Assembly (NCBI GenBank): GCA_001931875.2
Contig: MSJH02000515.1
Location: 4,692 to 23,114 of the forward strand
Direction of reading: 5' to 3'
Length of the DNA stretch: 18,423 nt
Origin: Byssochlamys sp. IMV 00236
Lineage: Eukaryota > Ascomycota > Eurotiomycetes > Eurotiales > Thermoascaceae
Shown: piece by piece, positions 8,858 through 18,346 of the stretch
Position numbering within the stretch: the first letter of the stretch is position 1
How the letters are laid out: each line of letters starts with the position of its first letter
Notes under the pieces: generated by a model
The model's input: only the letters and a program-made list of their open reading frames with translations
Told to the model about the DNA's origin: nothing
The model's database searches: none
Program-made: the position numbers and the translations under genes

Positions 8858-9348
8858 CTCGTTAAAAAGTATTTTATGCGTTCATACATTGAATAAAGAT
8901 AAAACTTATGTCAACTTTTGTTCTCTTTTTTAAACGACGATCACCTGCTTTTGTTCACTTTGGAGGATCAAGCCAATTAAAAGCTATATCAGCTACTTTA
9001 AAGCCTTCATGTCATCCTTAAGCCTCTATTACATTGTATGTACATCTTCACTTGTCCTTCCAGCCGCGATTGACCACTAAGAGTTCACCAAATAATCAAT
9101 GTAGTATTAGCTTACTTTATTAAAAAGAGGTGTATTCACATTATTTAATGAATGCTGTAGATATTACTTTATTTATTTAAAAACTGCGTACGTACTCACT
9201 GCAGTTACCGATGTTGTTGAGCTACCGTTTCGCTGCGGCCATCATATTGCCAAAGTAAAGCCAAAAACAATGTGTAACATGCTGAAAGTTGAATAAAAAG
9301 TACGACTGGCCAAAAACAGTTTTTTTTCCCCGTACCTTTCCACTAACA
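8858..9348. other. Intergenic region, no supported gene
   Basis: About 490 bp between the CABLES-like stop and the thioesterase start. On the minus strand near 8960-9010 a short open segment reads FKVADIAFNWLDPPK before a stop. It is reminiscent of coding sequence, but I could not extend it into a gene. The rest is AT-rich promoter-like DNA ending in a pyrimidine tract at 9320-9330. Confidence 0.4.
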
Positions 9349-10232
9349 ATGTCTTTGACTTCGGTTGTAATTGGTGCCAGAGCAAAACATACAGCCACTG
9401 TCTTTTGGCTCCATGGTCTTGGTGACTCAGGTGCTGGATGGTCATTCCTGGCTGAAGAGCTTGGTAAAGCCTTTCCTCATGTCAAATGGATTCTTCCTAA
9501 TGCGTAAGAAAGTTTTAATCAGAAACTCGATTGTTTTATTAATCAAATGTAGTCCTGTTGCACCCATCTCTATGAATTTTGGTTATCTTATGCCTGGTAG
9601 ATTGTATAAAAAGATTTGAAAGATTCACACTTATATATATGCATATAGCCTGGTTTGATCTTCATGGGCTCACTAAAGAAAGTTTAGAGACAGAGGACGA
9701 AGAGGGCATGCTTGCTTCACTAGAATCAGGTAAATGCTCGTAGTATATACAAGGATGATAACTAAACCATAAAAGTTGGCAAGCTCATTCGCAATGAAGT
9801 CGATAGCGGTATTCCCGCTAATCGTATCGTCGTAGGCGGCTTTTCTCAAGGATGTGCGCTCTCATTATTGACAGGTTTAACATCAGAGTATAAGTTTGGA
9901 GGCATTGTTGGCTGTAGTGGTTGGCTTGCATTATCAAAGAGGATATCACAAGTAATATAATCAAAAAGGAGATGAAATAACATACTTATTTGTATATATA
10001 TATATATATATAGCTCGCGTCAGACGCCAACAAGAACACTCCCATCTTGATGTGCCATGGTGATCGAGATCAAGTGGTTAAATATGAATATGGTAAAGAA
10101 TCTGCTGAAACATTACAATCCCTAGGCTATAATGTCAGTTTCAAAACCTATCCTGGTCTCACTCATTCTGCCAATGCACAAGAACTTGCTGATATCTCAG
10201 AGTTTCTGCAAAAGGTTATTCCTCACAACTAA
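9349..10232 (+). CDS. Acyl-protein thioesterase (APT1/LYPLA1 family), five exons
   Basis: Exons 9349-9503, 9553-9596, 9649-9729, 9776-9951 and 10014-10232 give 224 aa, normal for the family. This cytosolic alpha/beta hydrolase removes palmitate from S-acylated proteins and can hydrolyse lysophospholipids. The oxyanion region is FWLHGLGDSGAGW (19-31). The nucleophile is Ser117 in GGFSQG, the acid Asp171 in HGDRD, and the base His203 in GLTHSA. NAPVAPISMN and MPAWFDLHGL match APT1 rather than a bacterial esterase. Introns are 46-62 nt. Intron 4 ends in a (TA)n run that runs directly into the acceptor, so length change there could affect splicing. The stop lies 18 bp from the proteasome beta-4 stop on the opposite strand. 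Confidence 0.96.
9993..10012 (+). repeat. (TA)n microsatellite at an intron acceptor
   Basis: About ten TA units end in the AG acceptor of thioesterase intron 4, replacing the usual pyrimidine tract. Confidence 0.8.
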
Positions 10233-10233
10233 T

Positions 10234-10247
10234 AATAAAGTTTTATT
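10234..10247. terminator. Back-to-back poly(A) signals between convergent genes
   Basis: The 18 bp between the thioesterase stop (10232) and the proteasome gene stop (10251) contain AATAAA on the plus strand (10234-10239). Two bases later lies its complement TTTATT (10242-10247), an AATAAA for the minus strand. The two signals form a near-palindrome, so one short element could serve both transcripts, and each 3' UTR must run into the other gene. Confidence 0.65.
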
Positions 10248-10250
10248 TTG

Positions 10251-10891
10251 TTACAATTCAATAGAATGAACTCCATCTTTATCTACTAGTGTAGCTTTGA
10301 AGTTGGGTAAATTGACAATAAATCTCGTCTTGAGTTCTTGTATACACATCTTCATCAAGGTCTTTGCTTCATCTACAGACATGTTTTCTTTATAATAGCG
10401 GTCCATTAATGATGTGCAAAAGTAGGAACCATAACCCTGTGCACAAAATGGTAATTCTGCCATGGCTCCAAGGTAATCAATCCAATAAAGTTCTGCTTTT
10501 TGTTTCCTTACATCGTAACCACCAATCACTAAATTAACAGAATATGGATGCTAATGTACAATATGAGTAAAATGTGTTCATCTGTATGTTTCTCTTTCAA
10601 AGTTACTCTGCTTCTAAGAGAATCAGCCAATTCACGTCGAGTAAAGGTTGCGGTGGCCTTGGGGCTAAGTTCAATGCCGTTTCTAATGCCATATAACTTG
10701 ATGTTTCGCTGGATGTATTCAGCAAAGTTTACAGTGTCTCCTGGTTCACCAGAATAAAGTAAGACTGTGTGTGGGTTCAATTCACGAGATTTATCCTCGG
10801 TTCCTTTCATGACGACAATGCTTCGCGCACTGACAGTATCAGCTGCAAGCAATGCGAATCCATTACCAGTAATTCCAAAAAGACATTCCAT
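10251..10891 (-). CDS. PSMB2: 20S proteasome subunit beta-4 (PSMB2 / Pre1), two exons
   Basis: Exons on the minus strand are 10891-10607 and 10550-10251 (194 aa, against about 200 in human and yeast), with a 56-nt phase-0 intron. Beta-4 is a structural, non-proteolytic subunit of the 20S core. It has no propeptide and no catalytic N-terminal threonine, and the chain starts directly at MECLFGITGNGFALLAAD. Family landmarks are LYSGEPGDTVNFAEYIQRN, RNGIELSP, FTRRELADSLRSR, VNLVIGGYD, YWIDYLGAMAELPF, AQGYGSYF and MDRYY. The upstream region has ACGCGT (10948-10953) and two TGACG motifs; I did not find the yeast Rpn4 PACE box. Confidence 0.96.
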
Positions 10892-11715
10892 TTGTGTTTA
10901 ACTGATTTTTTGAATAAAAAAGAAAAAGTGTTGTGTTTGAAATAGGAACGCGTATGCGCTTTAAGAGGTGTACACTCTAAACCCAGAGTGACGTTGCCTT
11001 TGGAGATGACGCAATTTTTTCAGTTAGGCGCACGCGCCTAACATTGGCCGTTCTTTTTTCTTGACAATTAATGCTCTCTCTGCTGAACGATAAAGTATGT
11101 TTCTAGGCACGATGGCATTGCTACATGAGTCTATAAATAGTGATTTGTTGGAACTCTCTAAATTATTGCTTGCTGATAAAGATAATTACATACTTGTTAG
11201 TGCTAAAGCAGCATCAAGACAAATTCATTAATAACTTTATTTCTCCTTTTCTTTAATACCTGAGCCTTTATCGACGATCGGTGGTATACTTAATTATGTG
11301 TGTTCTTTTGGTTTTTTGATTGTTGGGGTAAAAGACCTATGTCGTGATACTCCTCGATTTTCTGTTAACCTCTAGATTCTTCGGTCTGGAATTGTTATGA
11401 CTTTGATTATTTTACTTCTCATGTAAAGCATTATCAAAACTAAATAAGAAGTAGCTCTTTTGGCTTTTCGTTACCATTCTTAAGCAAGGCAGATCTATGG
11501 CTTTTTTGTCTTGGAGTTTATTTCACAAAGCAATTTATTTTCAAAAAGAAGTGCATGTTGTAAAAAAAGAAAGAGGAAGGAAGTTCATTTGCCTTAGGTC
11601 AAAGACCACCTTTATTTAGGTATCCAATATAAAACGCATTTTAATAGGGAATAATTTAGCTATTATATGTATAGTTTTTATTTAACCAGTAAATAAAAAA
11701 AAAGGAATAAACCTC
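10892..11715. promoter_or_regulatory. Proteasome gene promoter and adjoining gene-poor DNA
   Basis: The first 150 bp are the promoter of the minus-strand proteasome gene. It has ACGCGT at 10948-10953, TGACGT at 10989-10994, TGACGCAA at 11007-11014 (bZIP-type half-sites) and a perfect palindrome at 11023-11042. From 11097 to 11231 there is a 44-codon plus-strand ORF (MALLHESINSDLLELSKLLL inside it) with coding-like composition. It has no recognisable product or continuation and may be a gene fragment. The remaining stretch to 11715 is AT-rich with stops in all frames. Confidence 0.45.
11023..11042. promoter_or_regulatory. Perfect GC-rich palindrome, 9-bp arms
   Basis: The arms GTTAGGCGC and GCGCCTAAC flank a 2-bp AC centre. 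It is strikingly GC-rich for this DNA and sits 132 bp upstream of the proteasome start codon. The form suits a dimeric regulator's binding site, but I cannot name a factor. Confidence 0.5.
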
Positions 11716-12457
11716 CTAAAAGCTCAAAACTGGGAGAGAAGAGACAACTTTCGAGTTTTGAGTCTTAGGACCCAACCATGTCGCTTTCTCGGAATCAGGG
11801 GCAGGCAGAGATTCATCAGAATCACCAAAGTCAGAGTTGTCAGTGTTCAATCCATTCTGCATAATTCTTAGCAGTTGTCTATAAAAAATGAGTTTCAGAT
11901 CTTGAAGCTACTTGATACAAGCATTAATTACCTTCCAATAGAGTAAAGGGAGACCAAGGTTGAAAAAGTCTTCAATACTTTCAAATGCTATAGGGAAGAT
12001 GATAATGTTGCCAATAAGTTGGGCTGTATATCTGGTTTGGTCATGAGAAAACTTTGCTTGAAGACTGCATCTAGGCACTATTTGTGATATTGTCCAACAA
12101 AACTTTTCAAGAAGAAAGGTAAAAAGGAATGTTATTATTTTAATTTTATGTTGTCAGTTCTATCAACAAAGAACCAAGGTTGCTCGGGTTTTGCTATTTG
12201 CACAGCATTTGCCATACAGACGTAAATTTTCAACTGTTCTCGGTGGCAGAAGTGCTTTGGCACTTTTCCAGCTTGAAGACTCTCACTTTTTTTTCTGATT
12301 TATATAGAACATTTAATTACGCTTGCTTAATGCTTTTGTCTTAACAACATCAGCATCGGTTTTTACGTCTTATTCTATCTGCTGCATTATCTCCTTGTTG
12401 AGGTTGTTTAGTCAAATACTCTCTATAAGAGCTCAATGTTTCAAGACGACTTGCCAT
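11716..12457 (-). pseudogene. Unrecognised minus-strand gene or decaying remnant
   Basis: I do not recognise this locus. Its 3' end looks like a proper gene. An exon at 11987-11932 (HLKVLKTFSTLVSLYSIG) follows a good acceptor CCCTATAG. A clean 53-nt GT-AG intron (11879-11931) comes next. The last exon 11878-11716 reads QLLRIMQNGLNTDNSDFG, then an acidic Ser/Pro-rich tail ending SLPVLSF. Further upstream, an ATG at 12457 opens MASRLETLSSYREYLTKQP, but that frame stops at about 12350. The adjacent frame then carries TDADVVKTKALSKRN, as if one base had been gained. The middle part (about 12000-12350) contains several stops. It is either a gene with introns I could not place or a pseudogene with frameshifts. 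Confidence 0.35.
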
Positions 12458-12731
12458 CAGCAATATAACACATAGGCTTGAGCTTAACATTCTCATATTG
12501 ATACAACAATCGAATGTTCATAAATGGTTTCAGAGTGTGATAATAGTAAAGGTAAAGCTAATAGGGCCCTTTCTCAAAAAGTGTACCACAAGACACGCTG
12601 GAGATGCGACATCTAATTTGTCAGTGTGGCGGCATTTATTTTTAAAATTGACAATATTCACTCTTGCAAGTTTTGGCGACTTGGATTTCCAACAAGTGCG
12701 ATTACTTCACTTTTCCAGAAACACTGTATAA
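12458..12731. other. Upstream region of SRP receptor beta; no supported gene
   Basis: ORFs of 60-77 codons are open here on the plus strand, but they overlap each other, match nothing I know and run into the SRPRB start. The minus strand also has a coding-like stretch (IALVGNPSRQNLQ near 12690) interrupted by stops. Treat it as promoter plus possible degraded sequence. Confidence 0.35.
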
Positions 12732-13625
12732 ATGGACCAATCGCTACTAATAAAAGCAATTGTTGCTGTGGCTGTTTTATTGATCACGACTGGTATATAA
12801 ACGAGTAAAGTAAAAATTGCGGTGTATGTTAATCAAACGTCAATCAGTTATTGTATTGTCATTTTATACAAAAAAACAAAATAGAAATGCAGTATTGTTA
12901 TTAGGCATCTGTGATGCTGGTAAAACAGCCATGTATACACTTGTAATATAATAATAGTAATAGTTATTACACACATATCTAATCTGTTTATAGTTGCGAT
13001 TCAACGAGAAACGTCCAACTGTATCATCTATGAAAGAGAATGAAGGTCAACTTGTACTTTCGAATAAGGTAACGGTTTACATACATATATAACAAATAAG
13101 GTAGGCTAAATCAAACCCTATGTAGACATATGACCTTGTAGACTTACCAGGTCATGAACGTGTACGCTATCGCTATAATGACTTCTTACCTGTTACTCGA
13201 ACTATTGTGTTTGTGGTGGATAGTACAACTTTGAATAGACAAATTCGATCAGTAGCTGAGTATTTGTATGATGTATTAGCTAAAGCTCAAGTACAAAAGA
13301 ACCGTATTCCTATTCTAATTGCATGTAACAAGTCAGATATGATTACGGCCTTACCAACGGATAAAGTCAAGTTGATGCTTGAGAACGAGATGTAAGTAAA
13401 TATTATTACAAAAGAAGGGAATGATTGACTTTATTCTATAGTAATCGCCTGAGATCCACTCGTACAGCTAGAGTGGAACAATCAGAAGAAGATGAGGCTG
13501 AAGCATACTTGGGATATGAAGGAGAAAATTTCAAGTTTGATCATGTGGATAATCAAGTAGAGTTTGTATCCTGTTCCGTAGAGAAGGAGGATATTGAAAA
13601 GGTTCAAGAGTGGATTAGAGGTTGA
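12732..13625 (+). CDS. SRPRB: Signal recognition particle receptor subunit beta (SR-beta), five exons
   Basis: Exons 12732-12792, 12848-12942, 12994-13068, 13126-13391 and 13442-13625 give 226 aa. SR-beta is an ER-membrane GTPase that anchors SR-alpha and helps hand ribosomes to the translocon. A single N-terminal membrane segment spans about residues 5-27, followed by basic TKKQNR. GTPase motifs are the P-loop GICDAGKT (40-47), DLPGHE (83-88) and NKSD (145-148). RIVFVVDS-type sequence (TIVFVVDSTTLNRQIRSVAE) and NRLRSTRTAR are typical of the family. The acceptor at 12847 was chosen over ones at 12889 and 12897 because only it completes the membrane helix and joins in frame to NRNAVLLLG. The stop lies 26 bp from the convergent transporter stop. 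Confidence 0.95.
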
Positions 13626-13641
13626 TTTCTTTAATAACAAC

Positions 13642-13656
13642 AATAAAGTCTTTATT
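13642..13656. terminator. Paired AATAAA signals between SRPRB and the sugar transporter
   Basis: AATAAA on the plus strand (13642-13647) lies in the 26-bp gap. Its minus-strand counterpart (TTTATT at 13651-13656) overlaps the transporter's TAA stop codon. Each signal is close to or within the coding end of its own gene, so the transcripts should overlap at their 3' ends. Confidence 0.55.
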
Positions 13657-15557
13657 TTACACGCTTAATAAATCTACTAAATACAGCAGCAATCAAAGCC
13701 ATTAAACCACCAAATGCCAATACAATAGCAACATTAGATTCACCTGATGCTTTGCTATCCGAAGCAATAGCAAATATAATAGAAGAGATAATAGCTACAG
13801 CAAACTGAGGGAACACGATGTACATGTTGTGTACACCCAAAATCATGCCTGCATCAAAGTCATCTTGCTGTTGATGCTCACTTGTTGCTGTGGGAAGTTT
13901 CTTTTGGCGTTGTTCATCCTCATAACTAACATATTCACCGACTAACGAGAATGGTATCCAGAGCACGATAGCCCATGGGATACCCATGATGGCCAAGATG
14001 ACAGTAGCTGTTGTGACCGAGCGGACGAACCAAGCCGACAATAAAGAACCAGCAATGATCAGCTGAGACGCAGTATAAACATTCAGCAAAGAAAGAAACC
14101 AGATGCCCTTTTTTTCAAAACGCATGACAAGAGCAGGAATGACCACGCCTGCAATCACAGAGACCAGGGCATTACACAATAACGCAAAGGAGCCTGCTCT
14201 GGTACCTTCGGCCCAGTCTCCGTTGTCAGGATGAGATATGAAGTAAAGGTCTGACACCCACTGTGTGCTGATCATGCCGCAAAGTAAGGCATCTTTTTTC
14301 TAATTTCTAATTTCTTTATTCTTACCTGTAGAACAAATAAGGAAACCAACCCATCCAAGCAAAGAACTGTGTGTTACATAATGACTGAATTGGTTTTGGT
14401 AAATAACGGAAAGCACGCCAGACGTATTGGAAGGTGCTATACCATGGCCTGTTGTTTGAGAGGTTAATAAATGATACGTCGATTGAGGTTTGAACCTACA
14501 GGTCATCTTGGTCACCATTTTCAACATGTTGCTTTTCTTTTACAGCAAAGCATGTAATAGCCAGAGTTGTAATAAACACAAGAGTGCCTACAATGCAAAA
14601 TACTTTCATTTGAGTGTCACCTAACCAAGGAAAGAAGTTGACAAGATCAATAAAGCCAATAAAATATCCAAAAACCATGGCTGTATTGCTCATGCGTGCA
14701 CTCCATGCATTTGCATACTCTTGCTGCCAAAGAGGTGGTATATCCAGAATTAGGGCTCTGCAAATAGCTTGAACAGCGTTTAATGTAAAATCGAGAAAGT
14801 AAAATGAGGATACGGCTACGATGATAGAATACGTGTGAACCTAAACCAACAAGTTAATTACCGCACTTTCTAGCAATCAGCTCCCTTTACAGCTTCCTTG
14901 GACGAATTGTAAAATTGATCGGCGATCATAGTTCCTAACTCTCTTGCATATGCGATGCCAACCATAGACAGGCACGTTAATATGCCTGCGCCTACAATAA
15001 ATGGTCTACGTTTTCCAAATCGAGATGTGCATTTGTCACTGTATGCGCCAATTAACTATGAAGTCATTTATATTCAGGAACCGATCAATGGCATGATGTC
15101 AAAGCTACTTACGGGTTGCACAATAAGACCAGAGAGGGGGCCCGCCAACCAGACGAGGGCCGTTAGCTCCTTGGATAAATCAAGTGATATTAAATAGGGC
15201 GTGCCGTAGCTATTGTTTGATGGTTATTTCATCTATATCTTAAGCTCATGTTTTCATCTTACGATAGTTCAACCGTCCCTGCGATAATAGAAAGAAGAGG
15301 TTACTATGGTTACAAGTGGTAGCTATGGCTCGATCCTTACACGTAAATTGAACACCTGCCATGCACACGGTCAAACCTAATATCTGAAGCAAATTAAGGC
15401 CTGACTCCCGCGTGGTTTCTTGATTGGCAATGGCGTCTGGTACAGTTCCTATACTATTATAAGTAGACGGATCAAATGATGATCGTCTTCTTTTATATTT
15501 TGGTCTAGAAACAGGCGGTTTATTTTGTTGTAATAACGGCGATTGCTCGTTTGTCAT
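13652..15557 (-). CDS. Sucrose/maltose-type sugar-proton symporter (GPH / SLC45 / Sut1 family), seven exons
   Basis: Exons on the minus strand are 15557-15341, 15278-15263, 15209-15113, 15055-14891, 14840-14500, 14448-14326 and 14267-13652 (524 aa). This major facilitator subgroup includes plant SUTs, S. pombe Sut1 and animal SLC45. Family landmarks are GVQFTWTVELSYGTPYL in TM1, LVWLAGPLSGLIVQPLIGAYSD in TM2, the SRFGKRRPF loop, ARALILD-type QAICRALILDIP, NAWSARMSN and GWFPYLFYSTQWV. These are followed by GIPWAIVLWIPFSLVGEYVS and GMILGVHNMYIVFPQF. About 12 membrane segments are expected, with a hydrophilic N-terminus of some 55 residues rich in basic and Ser residues. Exon 2 is only 16 nt yet encodes part of WTVELS. 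The substrate (sucrose, maltose or another glycoside) cannot be set from sequence. Confidence 0.94.
15263..15278 (-). other. 16-nt microexon (exon 2) of the sugar transporter
   Basis: The exon lies between CGCAG (62-nt intron) and GTAAG (53-nt intron). It completes W and encodes TVEL plus two bases of S. The frame and the TM1 motif QFTWTVELSYG hold only if it is included; it is easily skipped in automated models. Confidence 0.9.
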
Positions 15558-15820
15558 GTTGAAAATAAATTAAAAAAAGAAAAAAAAAAAGGGGTGAATC
15601 TGAGTACGTCTGTTTAAATAAGTAAATGAGCTTATCATATGACCAATCTCACTTGGGGGATAAAACAAAGAACGGTGTGGGGGGTGATAGGAGATCCAAA
15701 TGCTCTTCTTCTCCTTTTTAATGTTACAAGTTACAGTCATTTCATAAAAACAATTTCTTTCTTTTTCGCAGAAAAAAAAAAACTAAGAGTCTTTTTAATT
15801 TAACAAACAATAGAAAACTT
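15558..15820. promoter_or_regulatory. Sugar transporter promoter and eIF3e 3' flank
   Basis: These 263 bp without a gene include A-rich runs at 15564-15590 and 15771-15781 and a short G-rich run near 15675-15686. Nothing more specific is visible. Confidence 0.4.
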
Positions 15821-17466
15821 TTAAGCTGAAACTTCGTTTGAGTTATTTGCAACTTGAACTTCTCGTCTTTTGATGGTAGATGCAAGCACTTGTGATCGGA
15901 AAGAGAGTGTCTTTGTACGTTCGATAACTTGCTGATATACAGATGTAATAGGTGTGTTCATGATGACAGTATTCTAGAAAAAAGACGGTCAGTAACTTTG
16001 GTCTATTCATTTCTCTCTTATTTACTTCTTCAAAGTCAATCTTTGCATCAACGCGTGTATCTCTAATTAAGTTAACAATCCACTTTTCACCTTCTTCTTG
16101 ACTCAAGTTCAATCTTTGTGACATTTGCCTATGATGATATATAAGTATTTCTATTCTTTTTCTCTCTTTCTTTCTTTCTTTCTTTCTTTACTTGATGTCA
16201 ATCTTTTGATGAATTCTACAATATGTCTCAGAGATGAATTGTCTCGCGCTTTCCATAAAATCTTCTTGAGTAGCAGCCAAAAAGAAGTCGTTCATCAGCA
16301 CATCTTCACATTCTTTTAATTTCTTTTGTGCGCCTTCAAAGTCAAAGTGTACGAAAAGTGCCTCTACAAATTGAGTAACGGGATCTTGGTATTCATAAGA
16401 TTCTTGTTCAATAATTTTAACTAATTCTTTCATCTGGTGCTTTCTGCGCTTATTTGTAACAACAGCTGTTGTGAGATAACGCAAAACCCAAGGGCAAGAA
16501 GTTTGGATAGTGTTGATGTATTGAGGTGTAAGGAACATATCAACCATGCAATCACGGCCCTTGGGGTGATTGAAGAAAACGAAAAGAGACCAGTGAAGAA
16601 GCCAAGTACGTTGTTGAAGCTGTTGGAGAGGTGATACAAAGCTCTACTCGGCAAGAATCATTAGTCCATTGTCCCTGCTATACAAGCTCTTCTTTTTACC
16701 TTTTGATCAATAGCTTCTCTCAATTTTTGAATTTCTTCTAATGCGCCATCCCAGTTACCTGTCAAGATTTCTGCAGCCATCTTTCCCCAAGTGGCAGAAA
16801 GAGAACGTTCGGGATCAGAAGACTAGTACAAAAGATAAGCTTTCTTTTTCATAAATCATCCTTTTCTCTTTCTTACCAAAACACGATAATGGTAAAGATA
16901 ATCGGCGGCTCCTCCATAATCACCACAGTTGTATTGGAATTGACCGAATTCGTATAAAATGTTGATAGAGTCATCAGTAAACTAACATAAAATGAGTTAG
17001 ATCATCGTAATACTCGAAAAATGCCGTGTCTATCTTTCTTACTTGGTAATTATCCTTTAAATACTGAATGCTTTCTGCTTTATCTTGACGGAGAACAGCA
17101 ATGACTTCAGGCTTCTGAAGAACTTCCATCACTTTTTGAGCTTTTGTTCTCAAATCTTCCATTCGAGCCAAAACACTTTCTCTCTTTTCGGCAAATTCTA
17201 TGCATTCATCGAGTCAATGAGCGATTCTTTTAACTGTCTAACTTTTTTTTTTTACCCTTTGGAGTTTCCTCAGTCTTGTTCAATTTTTTGTAAAGGTCAA
17301 CAACAAAGTCGACCATGTTTGAATTTTTGAATAAATCGTATTTGGCTTTGAGTAAATTTTCAGCAACATAAACTTCCTTTAATTCAAGGAATTCTATAAG
17401 AGGAAAAACAAGATGACGATCCAAGAAGGGAATCATCTTCATCGTCAAGTCATGTGTTGCAGCCAT
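15821..17466 (-). CDS. EIF3E: Translation initiation factor 3 subunit e (eIF3e / INT6), seven exons
   Basis: Exons on the minus strand are 17466-17256, 17197-17043, 16981-16877, 16822-16700, 16643-16192, 16128-16026 and 15973-15821 (433 aa, against 445 in human). eIF3e is a PCI-domain subunit of eIF3, which binds the 40S ribosome and helps recruit mRNA. Landmarks are [23 protein letters not shown] at the N-terminus, [34 protein letters not shown] and [11 protein letters not shown]. These are followed by [42 protein letters not shown] and [14 protein letters not shown]. The PCI winged-helix end reads [20 protein letters not shown] and [15 protein letters not shown]. All introns are 52-63 nt. 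Intron 5 carries a TTTC tandem repeat. Not all fungi keep eIF3e; its presence fits an early-diverging or filamentous fungus. Confidence 0.97.
16157..16189. repeat. (TTTC)n short tandem repeat in an eIF3e intron
   Basis: A tetranucleotide TTTC run, somewhat imperfect at its left edge, lies within eIF3e intron 5 (16129-16191). On the sense strand it is GAAA-rich and sits just after the donor. Confidence 0.75.
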
Positions 17467-17924
17467 TATGTTTCTATTCTGTTTGAAAACGGCGTTGCTT
17501 TTAAGAAAAAAAGTTTTGGAAGGCTTGTCATGTTGAAAAAAATCGCGGAGTTTACATAAACAGTCACGACACTCCCGTTTCTCTCTTGCAATTTTGAAAT
17601 ATACAACCGGCTAAAAAGCCGTGTGATCAAAGAAGGATCAAACTTGGCAAGCTGAAAAATTTAAGAAGTCAAAGTTGTAATATTTAGTGGTTATAGCCTA
17701 TTTATTTTACATCTGAACGAAAAAGACTATGCGTCAATAAGATTCTTGAGTATCTTTATGAATGTGAAAACAAGATAAGCCCATTAAAAGAAGTAAGGCT
17801 TATTAGTTTACAATCCGACATGTGGCAAAATAAGATTGACTTTCACAATGAATCTCAAACGAAGATTAGTTTGTAAAGAAGACAAAAGATAAGAAAAAAA
17901 AGCTAGAATCTTCGTTCACCAAAA
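17467..17924. promoter_or_regulatory. eIF3e upstream region
   Basis: I see no gene in these 460 bp. The part next to eIF3e is presumed promoter and leader. Short ORFs and AT-rich sequence fill the rest, with no tRNA-like fold found by eye. Confidence 0.4.
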
Positions 17925-18346
17925 CTATTCAACATATAGCTTGGATCCATCCCCCACAGGACGAAAGCCTGTTCTAGCATCGTGGAGGGAAAGAAAGAAA
18001 AAAAGATTAAATAGACCCTTGAGTCCAATGGAGCTGATAATATTGGGGCTAATGTGGACCACGTCAAGTATAGAACGCGATGCTGTACTGCCTATGGTGA
18101 GACCATACTCTATACCTATAACGGTCGTTGAGGCCGTACTACCTGCTTGCATGGAGGAGTCTACTACATAATGAATAGTAAGTTGCAACCAGGCCTCTTG
18201 AAGGCACCCCATTCGACACTAGGGGTATTGTTCACGAGAAGCCTGATGGAAACATCCCACAAAAACTCCACTTTTTGTACGTGGATACTACTGATAAGAT
18301 TCACCACGTTACAAAAAGCTCGCTGAGGAATAAACGCATGTGACAA
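17925..18346 (-). other. Overlapping unrecognised ORFs at the right edge
   Basis: Two minus-strand frames are open in turn. At 18346-18164 (60 codons) the frame contains FLWDVSIRLLVNNTPSVEWG. At 18212-17925 (95 codons) it contains SSMQAGSTASTTV and YGLTIGSTASRSIL. The plus strand is also open at 17941-18171 (76 codons). The second minus frame has an internal imperfect repeat, AGSTAST and IGSTASR. Nothing matches a family I know, and both strands being open argues against a simple ordinary gene. It could be a frameshifted remnant, part of a dispersed repeat, or an exon of a gene beyond the window. Confidence 0.25.

Noticed and set aside
9242..9507. Overlapping ORFs on both strands at the thioesterase start
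   Set aside because: The thioesterase frame with the HGLGDSGAGW motif accounts for the region; the minus ORF is antisense.
12793..12897. Acceptors at 12889 and 12897 for SRPRB intron 1
   Set aside because: Use of 12889 puts the P-loop out of frame. Use of 12897 keeps the frame but removes the rest of the membrane helix and the basic linker; the acceptor at 12847 explains all of it.
16157..16189. TTTC repeat as a functional element
   Set aside because: Short simple-sequence repeats in introns are common in AT-rich fungal DNA; nothing else supports a role.
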